From the NCBI RefSeq assembly GCF_010671605.1, contig NZ_JAABOO010000001.1:310001-374000 (forward strand): DNA of 64,000 nucleotides, read 5' to 3'. Each line of letters starts with the position of its first letter. Position 1 is the first letter of the stretch. A program made the translations under genes and the position numbers. This DNA comes from Leptobacterium flavescens (GTDB taxonomy: Bacteria; Bacteroidota; Bacteroidia; Flavobacteriales; Flavobacteriaceae). Positions 51,724-61,821 of this stretch are shown here, in pieces. The notes under the pieces are model-generated. The model was not told the DNA's origin and did no database searches. It was given only the letters and a program-made list of their open reading frames with translations.

Positions 51724-53193
51724 ATGGATTATCAGCTTCAACTGCTCATTGTAATGATCTCCTACATGAGCCTCCTTATCCTATGGGGATTATACCAGGG
51801 AAGAAAAGTAAAATCAAGTGAAGACTATGCTATTGCCGGAAGGAATCTTCCAGGATGGGTAGCGGCCTTATCGGAAAGGGCTACCGGAGAATCCTCCTGG
51901 GCTTTACTGGGGCTTCCGGGTGCAGCTTATGCCACCGGTCTGCTGGAAATATGGACCGCCATCGGTTGTGTTGCAGGTATTATTTTTGCCTGGATCGTAT
52001 TGGCATGGAGATTAAGGGATGAAGCCGAAAAATACAAGATTAGCACTTTTACGGAATACCTGGCCAAACGCCATGGGGAGGTTGGGAAATGGATCCGCAT
52101 TGTCGGGAGCTTTACCATTGTCTTTTTCTTTTTCTTCTATGTAGGAGCACAATTCCTGGGTGGAGGAAAGACACTCCACACCATGTTTGATATAGATCCT
52201 AAAATGGGAATGCTTATCACCGCTGCAATGATTGTTCCCTATACCATCTACGGGGGATTCAGAAGTGTAGTATATACCGATGTGATCCAGGCGATCGTAA
52301 TGATCATTACCCTAATTGTAGGTCCTATTATGGGGTATATTTATATTAGTGATCATCCCGAACTCTTTGCTCAAACCATATCAGGAGCCTTGCAAAAGGC
52401 AGGTCCGGAGTATAATTCCCTTATCGGCGGACTTAAAGGTTTTGGTGCGGGGATCGTGATCATGAGTGGTTTTTCATGGTTCTTCGGATATCTGGGAGGT
52501 CAGCCGCAATTGAGTATGCGTTTTATGGCAATAAAAAATACAAGGCAGGCCAAACAGGCACGTAATATCGGGATCCTGTGGACAGTAATCGCCTATATCG
52601 GGGCATTATGTCTCGGGTGGATAGGAATTGCCATCTTCGGTCCTACCGGTCTGGAAGATCGTGAGTTTGTGATGCCGGCAGTTATCCTGGAGATATTTCC
52701 TCCCTTTATAGCTGCTATCCTTATCACCGGAGCAATTGCAGCAATGATCTCGACTGCAGATTCTTTACTGATCCTGTCGGCAACGGAGCTTTCCGAAAAT
52801 CTTATAAAACCCATTTCCAAAAAAGAGATAAGTCCAAAAACCAAATTGATCCGTTCCAGGGTAGTTACCGCACTTTTGGCGGTTATAGCACTATTCCTGG
52901 CCTATATCTCCCCTTCCGACCTTATTTTTACTTTGGTTTCCTATGTATGGGCAGGGATCGGAGGTACTTTTTCGGTGGTTATTTTAATGACTCTTTTCTG
53001 GAAGCGTTTTCACGGAAAAGCTGCATTGATAACCATTATCAGTGGAATGTTATTTACTATCATATGGATAAGTTCGGGAATGGAAGAACATATTACTTCC
53101 CGTATCCTGACTTTCTTTGTAGCCCTTACCATTGCATTGATAAGCACGCTGGCCATTCCGCCTGCAAAAACCATTTCACAACACAATAATTAG
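51724..53193 (+). CDS. Sodium:solute symporter, PutP type
   Basis: The 489-residue protein has about 13 membrane helices and the SSS-family core. The first helices contain SEDYAIAGRNLPGWVAALSE and ESSWALLGLPGAAY, closely resembling E. coli PutP. A later GFSWFFGYLGGQPQLSMRFM segment and MISTADSLLILSATE (sodium-site helix) follow. It imports a small organic solute, perhaps proline, with sodium. It stands 29 bp upstream of an SDR gene. Confidence 0.9.
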   Translation: MDYQLQLLIVMISYMSLLILWGLYQGRKVKSSEDYAIAGRNLPGWVAALSERATGESSWALLGLPGAAYATGLLEIWTAIGCVAGIIFAWIVLAWRLRDEAEKYKISTFTEYLAKRHGEVGKWIRIVGSFTIVFFFFFYVGAQFLGGGKTLHTMFDIDPKMGMLITAAMIVPYTIYGGFRSVVYTDVIQAIVMIITLIVGPIMGYIYISDHPELFAQTISGALQKAGPEYNSLIGGLKGFGAGIVIMSGFSWFFGYLGGQPQLSMRFMAIKNTRQAKQARNIGILWTVIAYIGALCLGWIGIAIFGPTGLEDREFVMPAVILEIFPPFIAAILITGAIAAMISTADSLLILSATELSENLIKPISKKEISPKTKLIRSRVVTALLAVIALFLAYISPSDLIFTLVSYVWAGIGGTFSVVILMTLFWKRFHGKAALITIISGMLFTIIWISSGMEEHITSRILTFFVALTIALISTLAIPPAKTISQHNN

Positions 53194-53222
53194 TAATTTT
53201 AGAAAAACATCAAGATATCACT

Positions 53223-54104
53223 ATGGATTATAAAGCCAAAATGCTAAAAGAAGATGCCTTAAAAGGAAAAGCCATCGTAGTAACCGGAGGCGGAAGCGGC
53301 CTGGGAAAAGCAATGACAAAATACTTCCTGGAACTGGGAGCTCAGGTAGCTATTACTTCCCGAAACCTGGAAAAGCTTAAGACCACGGCCGAAGAACTGG
53401 AAAAAGAAACCGGAGGTGAGTGCCTCGCGCTTCAATGCGATGTGCGTCATTACGATCAGGTGGAGGCGATGCTTCTGGCTACATTGGATGCTTTCGGGAA
53501 GGTAGATGTCTTACTGAACAATGCTGCCGGGAACTTTATTTCTCCTACCGAGCGTCTTTCTGCAAATGCTTTTGATACCATCATAGATATTGTGCTTAAG
53601 GGAACCAAGAACTGTACGCTGGCATTCGGAAAACACTGGATAGAAGCAAAACAGGAACATTCAACCGTACTCAATATCGTAACTACCTATGCGTGGACTG
53701 GTTCGGCTTATGTGGTTCCTTCGGCTACAGCAAAGGCCGGAGTTCTTGCCATGACCCGAAGTCTGGCGGTGGAATGGGCCAAATACGGAATACGCTCCAA
53801 TGCCATAGCACCGGGGCCATTTCCGACTAAAGGAGCCTGGGACCGTCTGTTACCCGGAGAACTTAAAGAAAAATTTGACCTGGCTAAAAAAGTCCCTCTC
53901 AAACGCGTGGGTGATCACCAGGAACTGGCCAATCTTGCTGCTTACCTGGTTTCCGATTTTTCGGCCTATGTGAACGGGGAAGTAATTACCCTGGACGGTG
54001 GTGAATGGTTAAAAGGCGCAGGACAGTTCAATCTGCTCGAAGCTGTACCGGAACAAATGTGGGATATGCTGGAAGCCATGATAAGGGCTAAAAAAACCAA
54101 ATAA
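53223..54104 (+). CDS. SDR oxidoreductase, 2,4-dienoyl-CoA reductase-like
   Basis: The 293-residue protein has TGGGSGLGKAM (cofactor motif), NNAAGNF, and SATAKAGVLAMTRSLAVEW. In the last motif the usual active-site Tyr before the Lys is missing, as in dienoyl-CoA reductases. The IAPGPFPTKGAWDRL segment also fits that group. It would reduce 2,4-dienoyl-CoA during breakdown of unsaturated fatty acids. A clear terminator follows. The start is the first ATG; a conserved DALKGKAIVVTGG follows. Confidence 0.85.
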   Translation: MDYKAKMLKEDALKGKAIVVTGGGSGLGKAMTKYFLELGAQVAITSRNLEKLKTTAEELEKETGGECLALQCDVRHYDQVEAMLLATLDAFGKVDVLLNNAAGNFISPTERLSANAFDTIIDIVLKGTKNCTLAFGKHWIEAKQEHSTVLNIVTTYAWTGSAYVVPSATAKAGVLAMTRSLAVEWAKYGIRSNAIAPGPFPTKGAWDRLLPGELKEKFDLAKKVPLKRVGDHQELANLAAYLVSDFSAYVNGEVITLDGGEWLKGAGQFNLLEAVPEQMWDMLEAMIRAKKTK

Positions 54105-54150
54105 ATTTCCCTGTCGGAAAAATTCTTTGTTAATAATTTATAAATAATAG

Positions 54151-54180
54151 TGCCAAATTGAAATACATTTGGCATTTTTA
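54151..54180 (+). terminator. Intrinsic terminator after SDR gene
   Basis: Perfect 8-bp arms TGCCAAAT and ATTTGGCA flank an 8-nt loop and are followed by TTTTTA. It lies 46 bases after the SDR stop. Confidence 0.85.
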
Positions 54181-54238
54181 TTGTAGTAATATTACTAATA
54201 AATAATTAAGGTAACTAAAGCAAAACACTAATTAAATC

Positions 54239-57082
54239 ATGAAAAACAACAAATGGTTGAGCCTGTTGTTGTCTGCATTGGTATTCGGATCAATGTACGG
54301 CCAGGTCACCAAAACACCAGACAAACAATTTAATGGTTCTATAGGAACTGAAAAATTACCGGTAGATCCCAATGTCAAGATCGGGAAATTATCAAACGGC
54401 CTTACCTATTACATCAGAAATAACGGAAAACCTGAAGACAAAGTAGAATTGCGACTTGCCGTAAATGTAGGTTCTATTCTTGAAGACGACGATCAGAGAG
54501 GATTGGCTCACTTTATGGAGCATATGAATTTTAACGGGACAAAGAATTTTAAGAAGAATGAACTGGTAGATTACCTTCAGAGTATCGGAGTTGAATTCGG
54601 GGCCGACCTGAATGCATATACAAGTTTTGACCAGACCGTTTATATCCTCCCTATCCCCAGTGACGATCCTGAAAAACTGGAAAAAGGATTCCAGATCCTG
54701 GAAGACTGGGCAAGCGGCGCCCTTTTAACCGAAAAAGATATCGATGAGGAAAGAGGTGTTGTTCTGGAGGAATACAGGTTAAGCCTGGGAGCCGATACCA
54801 GAATGCTTCAAAAGTACCTTCCTATTATCGCAAATAACTCCAAATACGCAGAGCGTTTACCGATCGGGACCAAGGAAAGCCTGGAGAATTTCAGCTACGA
54901 GAGCTTAAGAAGGTTCTATAAAGACTGGTACCGTCCGGACCTGATGGCCGTAGTAGCTGTAGGAGACCTGGATGTGGAAACGCTTGAAAAGAAAATAAAG
55001 GATCATTTCGGAGGGATAAAAGCCTCTAAAAATCCAAGAAAGAGAGAAAGCTTCACCATTCCTAATCACGAAGAGACCTATATAGCTATAGAAAGCGATA
55101 AGGAAGCTCCTTTTACCAGGGTGCAGGTACAATACACGGACAAAGGAAAAAAGGGAAAGACAGAAACTGTTCAGGATTTCCGCGCCAACCTTGTTGAGAA
55201 TCTGTTTACTCAGATGATCAACAATCGTTTAAGCGAATTGAGAAATAAACCTAACCCGCCTTTTGTATTTGGTTTTTCCTTTCACGGAGGAACACTGGCT
55301 CGTGATAAGGAAGCTTATCAGTCCAGCGCTACTACAAGCGAAACGGGACAGCTAGCAGGACTTAGGGCATTACTGGAAGAGAACGAAAGGGTAAAGCGCT
55401 ATGGTTTTCAGGAATCTGAATTTAAAAGAGCCAAAAAGAATTACCTGGCGAGCCTGGAAAGAGCTTATAAGGACAGGGACAAGCAGGAATCTAACCGTAT
55501 TGTCGGTTCTTACATAAACAATTACCTTAACGGAAGTCCTATAACCGGCATCGAATGGACATATAATTTTGCTCAGGCCGAGCTTCCGAATATCAAGCTG
55601 GAAGAAGTGAATGCCCTTATCAAGGACTTTTTACATGATGATAACAGAACAGTAATACTTACGGGCCCGGAGAAAGACGGACTTAAAAAAGTTACCAAAG
55701 ACGAAGTAAGTGCGCTTTTAAAGGAAGTTCAGACAGCCGACATCAAACCCTATGAAGACGGGAATACAAGAACTCAGTTAATGACCTCATTGCCCTCTAA
55801 AGGAAATATTACTTCCAGAGAGACCAATGATAAACTGGGAATCACAACCCTTACTCTGAGCAACGGTGCAAAAGTGGTTTACAAGAAAACCGATTTTAAA
55901 AACGATCAGATCTTGTTTGAAGCTTATAGTTTAGGGGGAACTTCCCTCTATTCCGATCAGGTATTAAAAGAAGCGGCACTGGCTAATGGCGGACTGGCTG
56001 AAGCAGGTGTAGATGGGCTTTCCGTAAATGATCTGAGGAAAGTATTATCAGGGAAGATCGTTAACGTAAGACCCTTTATAACTTCATTGACCGAAGGATT
56101 CAGAGGATCTTCAACTCCAAAGGACCTGGAATCTTTGTTCCAGCTGGTGCATTTGTATTTCACAAAACTCAATAAAGACAAGGATGCTTATACTTCCTAT
56201 GTAAGTAAACAAAAAGGGTTCCTGGCCAATCTTAAATCCAATCCTCAGTTTTATTTTTCCATAGAGCGTGGTAAATTCCTGAATGAGGGGAATCCGAGAT
56301 TTTTAGGTTTTCCAACCGATGAAGCCTATGATAAAGCCAATTACGATCTGGCTTATGAAAAATACAAGGAGCGCTTTGCCAATGCGGGCGATTTTAATTT
56401 CTACTTTGTCGGGAACATAGATGAAGCAAAGATTGCCGAACTGGCGGAAACTTATCTGGCTTCCCTCCCATCAAATGGTACGAAGGAGAATTTTAAGGTA
56501 TACGACTTCAGGCCTAAATCCGGTTCGCACGAGTTTACAGTAAAAAAAGGAAAAGATCCTAAAAGTCAGGTAAGTATCGCATATAGTGGGGAAACCACAT
56601 ATGACAGAAAAGAAGCCCGTTTATTGAGTGCCCTTGGAAAGATCCTGACCATTAAGCTGGTTGAAAAGCTCAGGGAAGAAGAAAGTGGTGTTTACGGAGT
56701 TGGTGCCCGTGGTTCTATCGGTAAGCTCCCATATTCATCCTTTAATTTTACGATCTCATTCCCTTGCGGACCTGAAAATGTTGAAAAGCTAACAGCTGCG
56801 GCACTGGCGGAAGTTCAGAAGATCGTAGATAACGGACCTGAGGAAGCAGATGTAACCAAAGTAAAGGAAAGCCTTTTACTGGAACGCAAAGAGCAGATGA
56901 AACAGAACCGTTTCTGGCTGGCTACCCTTAAGAATGCAGACTACCTCGGGAACAACTTGAATGATCTGTCTAAGTTTGAAAGCAATGTAGAAGCATTGAA
57001 TGCCAAAGACATTCAGGCAGTAGCAAAGAAATACCTTACCAAAGGTTATATAAAATCTGTCTTATTTCCTGAGACAGAATAG
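54239..57082 (+). CDS. M16 family zinc peptidase (pitrilysin type, two-domain)
   Basis: The 947-residue protein has a signal peptide ending MYGQ (residue 22). The inverted zinc motif His91-Phe-Met-Glu94-His95 and the downstream Glu in DEERGVVLEEYRL form the active site. The second half repeats the fold without the motif and ends in the EKLREEESGVYGVGARGS region that contacts substrate. It degrades peptides in the periplasm. It is a single transcription unit between two terminators. Confidence 0.94.
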   Translation: MKNNKWLSLLLSALVFGSMYGQVTKTPDKQFNGSIGTEKLPVDPNVKIGKLSNGLTYYIRNNGKPEDKVELRLAVNVGSILEDDDQRGLAHFMEHMNFNGTKNFKKNELVDYLQSIGVEFGADLNAYTSFDQTVYILPIPSDDPEKLEKGFQILEDWASGALLTEKDIDEERGVVLEEYRLSLGADTRMLQKYLPIIANNSKYAERLPIGTKESLENFSYESLRRFYKDWYRPDLMAVVAVGDLDVETLEKKIKDHFGGIKASKNPRKRESFTIPNHEETYIAIESDKEAPFTRVQVQYTDKGKKGKTETVQDFRANLVENLFTQMINNRLSELRNKPNPPFVFGFSFHGGTLARDKEAYQSSATTSETGQLAGLRALLEENERVKRYGFQESEFKRAKKNYLASLERAYKDRDKQESNRIVGSYINNYLNGSPITGIEWTYNFAQAELPNIKLEEVNALIKDFLHDDNRTVILTGPEKDGLKKVTKDEVSALLKEVQTADIKPYEDGNTRTQLMTSLPSKGNITSRETNDKLGITTLTLSNGAKVVYKKTDFKNDQILFEAYSLGGTSLYSDQVLKEAALANGGLAEAGVDGLSVNDLRKVLSGKIVNVRPFITSLTEGFRGSSTPKDLESLFQLVHLYFTKLNKDKDAYTSYVSKQKGFLANLKSNPQFYFSIERGKFLNEGNPRFLGFPTDEAYDKANYDLAYEKYKERFANAGDFNFYFVGNIDEAKIAELAETYLASLPSNGTKENFKVYDFRPKSGSHEFTVKKGKDPKSQVSIAYSGETTYDRKEARLLSALGKILTIKLVEKLREEESGVYGVGARGSIGKLPYSSFNFTISFPCGPENVEKLTAAALAEVQKIVDNGPEEADVTKVKESLLLERKEQMKQNRFWLATLKNADYLGNNLNDLSKFESNVEALNAKDIQAVAKKYLTKGYIKSVLFPETE

Positions 57083-57100
57083 ATTGTATTTTAAAATTTT

Positions 57101-57128
57101 AAAGAGCGGCCCAAAAGCCGCTCTTTTT
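57101..57128 (+). terminator. Intrinsic terminator after M16 peptidase
   Basis: Perfect 10-bp arms AAAGAGCGGC and GCCGCTCTTT flank a CCAAAA loop and end in a T run. It starts 19 bases after the stop codon. Confidence 0.93.
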
Positions 57129-57209
57129 CATTTGTAAAACTGTTAACAAAATTGATTTTTTAAACCCATAAATAATTGTATTTTTATCGCACTAAATCTA
57201 TAAATGCTT

Positions 57210-57983
57210 ATGGGCAAGATTATTGCTATCGCAAACCAAAAAGGTGGAGTAGGTAAAACTACTACTTCTGTCAATTTAGCAGCTTCCCTCGGAGTACTGG
57301 AGAAGAAGGTATTGCTTATTGACGCTGATCCCCAGGCCAACGCCACTTCCGGTTTAGGTATTGATGTTGAAACGGTTGAGACTGGAAGTTACCAATTACT
57401 TGAACACACTGTTTCTGCCAGAGATACTGTAGTAGGAACCGAATCCCCGAATGTTTCCCTTATCCCGGCTCATATTGACCTTGTGGCCATAGAAATTGAA
57501 TTGGTAGACAAGGATTCAAGAGAGTATATGTTGAAGAATGCTATTAATGACCTGAGGGATGAATACGATTACATTCTGGTGGATTGTGCGCCCTCACTGG
57601 GATTATTAACGTTAAATGCACTTACTGCAGCAGATTCTGTGATTATTCCTATCCAATGCGAGTACTTTGCACTGGAGGGGCTGGGAAAACTGCTTAATAC
57701 CATTAAGAGTGTACAAAAGATACATAACCCGGATCTTGATATTGAAGGCCTGCTGCTAACTATGTATGATGCCAGGTTACGCTTGTCTAACCAGGTAGTG
57801 GAGGAAGTTCAGAAACACTTCAGTGAAATGGTATTCAAGACCATTATCCAGAGAAATGTACGTCTGAGCGAAGCTCCGAGTTTCGGTGAAACCATCATCG
57901 ATTACGATGCGACAAGCAAGGGTGCGACAAATTACTTAAATTTGGCCCACGAAATAATTAAAAAAAACAAGGAAACGGTATAA
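57210..57983 (+). CDS. parA: Chromosome partitioning ATPase ParA (Soj)
   Basis: The protein is 257 residues from the ATG at 57210, giving MGKIIAIANQKGGVGKTT with the deviant Walker A at its usual place. The ATG at 57204 would add two residues. Other motifs are LLIDADPQANATSGLG and ILVDCAPSLGLLT. It drives origin segregation with ParB, encoded directly downstream (stop and start adjacent). No parS palindrome was found in this window. Confidence 0.96.
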   Translation: MGKIIAIANQKGGVGKTTTSVNLAASLGVLEKKVLLIDADPQANATSGLGIDVETVETGSYQLLEHTVSARDTVVGTESPNVSLIPAHIDLVAIEIELVDKDSREYMLKNAINDLRDEYDYILVDCAPSLGLLTLNALTAADSVIIPIQCEYFALEGLGKLLNTIKSVQKIHNPDLDIEGLLLTMYDARLRLSNQVVEEVQKHFSEMVFKTIIQRNVRLSEAPSFGETIIDYDATSKGATNYLNLAHEIIKKNKETV

Positions 57984-58889
57984 ATGGCAAAGGCAACTAA
58001 GAAGCAAGCTTTAGGAAGAGGATTATCAGCATTACTTAAAGACCCGGAAAACGATATCCAGTCTGTAAACGATAAAAATGCCGATAAAGTTGTTGGAAAT
58101 ATAGTGGAACTCGATATTACCTCCATTGAGGTGAATCCGTTTCAGCCCAGAACCAATTTTAATGAAGAGACCTTAAAAGAACTGGCCTCTTCCATTAAGG
58201 AGTTAGGGGTTATTCAGCCGATTACCGTTAGAAAATTAGACTTCGATAAGTACCAGCTCGTATCGGGAGAAAGGCGTTTTCGGGCATCCAAACTGGTAGG
58301 CCTTGAAAAGATCCCAGCCTACATCAGGATCGCAAACGATCAGGAATCCCTGGAAATGGCACTGGTAGAAAATATTCAGCGTCAGGACCTCGACCCTATC
58401 GAGATCTCCCTGTCCTATCAGCGTTTAATAGATGAAATTCAGCTTACGCAGGAACAGTTAAGTGACCGTGTAGGGAAAAAACGCTCTACCATAGCCAACT
58501 ACCTCAGACTTCTTAAACTCGATCCTATCATTCAAACAGGAATGAGAGACGGTTTTGTAAGTATGGGACACGGAAGGGCACTTATCAACATTGAAGACAA
58601 AAAGGTACAATTAGAAATTTACGAAAAGATCATTACCGAATCTTTATCGGTTAGGGATACGGAAACCCTGGTTAGAAATTACCAGGAAAAGAACAAAGAT
58701 CCTGAAAGCCCTGCCGGAAAAACTGCCTCTCCTCAACTTCCTACATATATTTCTGATAGTATAGATGAGATAACCGAATACTTTTCTTCTAAAGTAGACG
58801 TTAAAGTAGCAAAGAACGGGAAGGGTAAACTGATCATTCCTTTCCATTCCAAGGAAGATTTTATTCGCCTAAAAAAACTTTTTAAATAG
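57984..58889 (+). CDS. parB: Chromosome partitioning protein ParB (Spo0J)
   Basis: The 301-residue protein has the N-terminal LGRGLSALL, the CTPase domain (IEVNPFQPRTNF, SGERRFRASKLVGL, ENIQRQDL), the HTH (LSDRVGKKRSTIANYLRLLKL) and a C-terminal dimerisation domain. It binds parS sites and forms a CTP-dependent clamp. It is directly adjacent to parA and its stop codon shares a base with the GTG start of the next gene. Confidence 0.96.
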   Translation: MAKATKKQALGRGLSALLKDPENDIQSVNDKNADKVVGNIVELDITSIEVNPFQPRTNFNEETLKELASSIKELGVIQPITVRKLDFDKYQLVSGERRFRASKLVGLEKIPAYIRIANDQESLEMALVENIQRQDLDPIEISLSYQRLIDEIQLTQEQLSDRVGKKRSTIANYLRLLKLDPIIQTGMRDGFVSMGHGRALINIEDKKVQLEIYEKIITESLSVRDTETLVRNYQEKNKDPESPAGKTASPQLPTYISDSIDEITEYFSSKVDVKVAKNGKGKLIIPFHSKEDFIRLKKLFK

Positions 58890-59476
58890 TGGCAGGCAAA
58901 CCATTCATTTTATTGATCTTTTTTTTCTTTTCTCTTTCCGTTAGCGCTCAAAAAAAAGAAAGGGATACTATTCTGGTTACAGATAGTCTACTGTTAAAAA
59001 GCAGATACAATCCCCTATCTCCCAGTAAAGCGGCTTTTTATTCGGCAGTTTTACCCGGTCTCGGGCAAGCTTATAACAAGAGTTACTGGAAGATCCCTAT
59101 TGTTTACGGAGCCCTGGGAACAGGAATCTTTTTTTATATAGATAATTCCAACGAATATAATCGGTTCAGGGATGCTTTTAAAAGGCGTCTTGCAGGTTTT
59201 CAGGATGATGAATTCTTCGATATTAACGGAGATATGTCCGGGCCCGATGTGTCAGATCAGGCCTTACAGGATGCTCAGGAGACCTTTCAGAGAAACCGGG
59301 AACTGGCATTGATAATTACCGTGGGACTCTATGTACTCAATATTATAGACGCCAATGTAGACGCCCACCTCAAGCAGTTCAATATTGACGATGATCTTAC
59401 TTTTCAGCCTGTGATTTTCCGGAATCCCATAGATTACAGATTAAGTACAGGCTTCTCCATAAAATATAAATTTTGA
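58889..59476 (+). CDS. DUF5683 domain membrane protein
   Basis: The 195-residue protein starts at a GTG overlapping the parB stop by one base. It has a signal peptide ending VSAQ, then the DUF5683 block: SPSKAAFYSAVLPGLGQAYN, KSYWKIPIVYGALGTGIFFY, and a C-terminal NIIDANVDAHLKQFNI. Its role is unknown. The location between parB and dapB is conserved in flavobacteria as far as I know. It is probably periplasmic or outer-membrane associated. Confidence 0.9.
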   Translation: MAGKPFILLIFFFFSLSVSAQKKERDTILVTDSLLLKSRYNPLSPSKAAFYSAVLPGLGQAYNKSYWKIPIVYGALGTGIFFYIDNSNEYNRFRDAFKRRLAGFQDDEFFDINGDMSGPDVSDQALQDAQETFQRNRELALIITVGLYVLNIIDANVDAHLKQFNIDDDLTFQPVIFRNPIDYRLSTGFSIKYKF

Positions 59477-59477
59477 A

Positions 59478-60179
59478 ATGAAAATAGCACTTTTAGGGTA
59501 CGGTAAAATGGGTAAAGCAATAGAAAAAATTGCTTTGGATCGCGGACACGAGATCGTACTTAAAATAGATAAAGACTCTTCAGATTACAATATTTCCGAT
59601 GCAGATGTGGCCATAGATTTTAGCTTACCTTCCGCTGCCTTTAGCAATATATCCACCTGCCTTGAGAATAAGGTTCCGGTTATCTCGGGAACTACGGGCT
59701 GGCTGGAGAATTACGACAAAGCGGTAGATCTCTGCAACGAGCATAAAGGGGCCTTTATCTATGCCTCCAATTTCAGTCTGGGGGTTAATATCTTTTTCCA
59801 GCTAAATGAATATCTGGCCAAAATGATGAGTAATCTATCTCAATACGATATCAGTATGGAGGAGATCCATCATACCCAGAAACTGGATGCTCCCAGTGGA
59901 ACAGCTATAAGCCTGGCCGAAGGGATTTTAAAGCATACCGATAAGACTGCCTGGAAACTGGATGAAGCCGGAACCAACGAGATCCCTATCGTAGCAAAAA
60001 GGATAGAGAATGTTCCCGGTACTCATACCATCAATTACAACAGCGAGGTAGATAGTATAGAAATTACACATACAGCCCATAGCAGACAGGGTTTTGCTCT
60101 TGGAGCCGTTATCGCGGCCGAATGGATCATCGGAAAAACCGGGGTTTTTAATATGAAAGATGTGTTAAATCTCAGTTAA
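59478..60179 (+). CDS. dapB: 4-hydroxy-tetrahydrodipicolinate reductase DapB
   Basis: The 233-residue protein has the NAD(P) motif GYGKMGKAI near the start, DFSLPSA, SGTTGW, ASNFSLGVN and the catalytic EIHHTQKLDAPSGTA motif. It catalyses a step of lysine and meso-diaminopimelate synthesis. It is shorter than E. coli DapB (273), as usual in Bacteroidota. It follows the DUF5683 gene directly and is 50 bp from lepB. Confidence 0.96.
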   Translation: MKIALLGYGKMGKAIEKIALDRGHEIVLKIDKDSSDYNISDADVAIDFSLPSAAFSNISTCLENKVPVISGTTGWLENYDKAVDLCNEHKGAFIYASNFSLGVNIFFQLNEYLAKMMSNLSQYDISMEEIHHTQKLDAPSGTAISLAEGILKHTDKTAWKLDEAGTNEIPIVAKRIENVPGTHTINYNSEVDSIEITHTAHSRQGFALGAVIAAEWIIGKTGVFNMKDVLNLS

Positions 60180-60229
60180 AAAGAGTAACAATTTAAAAGA
60201 ACAGGGCACAAAACATAAAGACGTAAATT

Positions 60230-61786
60230 ATGACAATGACACAATGGCTCATATTTTTTATAGTTATCCAGATAGTACATTTTCTGGGAACCTGGAAACT
60301 ATACGTTAAAGCAGGAAGAAAAGCCTGGGAAGCGATCGTCCCTATCTACAATGCTATTGTTTTAATGCAGATCATCAACAGGCCTAAATGGTGGGTTATC
60401 CTCTTGTTTATCCCTATCATCAACCTTATCATGTTTCCGGTGATCTGGGTAGAGACCATAAGAAGCTTCGGCAGGAATTCCAGAAACGATACTATCCTGG
60501 TAATACTCACTCTCGGTTTCTATATTTTTTATGTAAACTACGCTTTAGACGTTAATTATATTGAGGACAGAAGTTTAAAACCTCGTACCAATACAGGCGA
60601 GTGGGTAAGTTCTATTCTCTTTGCAATAGTAGCTGCCACTATGGTTCATACCTATTTTATGCAGCCCTATGTAATTCCGACCTCTTCGTTGGAAAAGACC
60701 CTTCTGGTTGGAGATTTTCTCTTTGTGAGCAAGTTTCATTATGGCGCCCGTACTCCAATGACTACGGTAGCGGCACCAATGGTTCACGATACCATTCCGG
60801 TGGCAAAAATAAAATCTTATACAAACAAGCCTCAGTTACCTTATTTCAGGTTACCAGGCTTTCAGAATATAAAACGCAACGAGATAGTGGTGTTTAGCTG
60901 GCCAACGGATACAGTACGTTTCTTCAGGGATCGTTCTAATATCCATATCCAGAAACCTATCGATAAGAAGTCCAATTACGTTAAAAGATGTGTGGGTATT
61001 GCGGGAGATTCCCTGGAATTGAGGGATGGTTATGTTTATATAAACGGAAAGAGATCCGATCTTCCCGACCGTGCAAAGCTACAGTTCTCTTATTCGGCAA
61101 CTACGAACGGGCAAACGAATTATTCCTCTCAATATCTTTATGACAGATATGATGTAAATCCGGGTGAAGGAGGAATGGTGAGTAACAATCAACTGGAGTT
61201 TATTTCGCTATCGGAAGCTGCAGCCGACAGGTTACAAAACAACCCGAGTATTATAGATGTTCAAAGGAATATATCACCAAAAGGAAGTTATGATCCGCGT
61301 ATCTTTCCTCACAGCAATAATTTTAACTGGAACCAGGATAATTTCGGTCCTATCTATATTCCTCAGGCCGGAAAGTCGGTAGCTTTAGACCTTGAAGTAC
61401 TTCCGCTTTACAGCCGTATCATCGAAGAATATGAGGGAAATACTCTCAGAGTTGAAGGTAATCAGATCTTTATTAACGATCAGTTGGCAGACAGTTATAC
61501 CTTTAAGCAGGACTATTACTGGATGATGGGAGACAACAGGCATAATTCCGAAGACAGCAGATACTGGGGTTATGTTCCTTACGATCATGTTGTAGGAAAG
61601 CCGGTATTTATCTGGATGAGCTGGGATAGTAATGCCAATGGTATTATGAACAAGATCAGATGGGAAAGGCTGTTTACCACTGTTGGTGGTGAAGGAAAGC
61701 CTGTTTCCTACTTCAAATATTTTGTAATATTACTGGGTGGATGGTTCCTCTTCAGTTATATCCGCAAAAAGAGGAAAAAAGCCTGA
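60230..61786 (+). CDS. lepB: Signal peptidase I, large Bacteroidota form
   Basis: The 518-residue protein begins with about four membrane helices (DUF5684-like, to about residue 115), followed by a further membrane segment and the S26 catalytic domain. The serine is in PTSSLEKTLLVGDFLFVSKF and the lysine in NYVKRCVGIAGDSLEL. The C-terminal MGDNRHNSEDSRYWG motif is present. A large insertion lies between the two halves, and a final membrane segment is near the end. It removes signal peptides of exported proteins. Confidence 0.95.
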   Translation: MTMTQWLIFFIVIQIVHFLGTWKLYVKAGRKAWEAIVPIYNAIVLMQIINRPKWWVILLFIPIINLIMFPVIWVETIRSFGRNSRNDTILVILTLGFYIFYVNYALDVNYIEDRSLKPRTNTGEWVSSILFAIVAATMVHTYFMQPYVIPTSSLEKTLLVGDFLFVSKFHYGARTPMTTVAAPMVHDTIPVAKIKSYTNKPQLPYFRLPGFQNIKRNEIVVFSWPTDTVRFFRDRSNIHIQKPIDKKSNYVKRCVGIAGDSLELRDGYVYINGKRSDLPDRAKLQFSYSATTNGQTNYSSQYLYDRYDVNPGEGGMVSNNQLEFISLSEAAADRLQNNPSIIDVQRNISPKGSYDPRIFPHSNNFNWNQDNFGPIYIPQAGKSVALDLEVLPLYSRIIEEYEGNTLRVEGNQIFINDQLADSYTFKQDYYWMMGDNRHNSEDSRYWGYVPYDHVVGKPVFIWMSWDSNANGIMNKIRWERLFTTVGGEGKPVSYFKYFVILLGGWFLFSYIRKKRKKA

Positions 61787-61821
61787 TCACATAAATTGTT
61801 TAAGAATAATATAGGTAACCG

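Noticed and set aside
54164-54171. TACATTTG as a promoter of the M16 peptidase
   Set aside because: It is part of the 8-bp-arm terminator hairpin of the SDR gene, and no -33 element is at the right distance.
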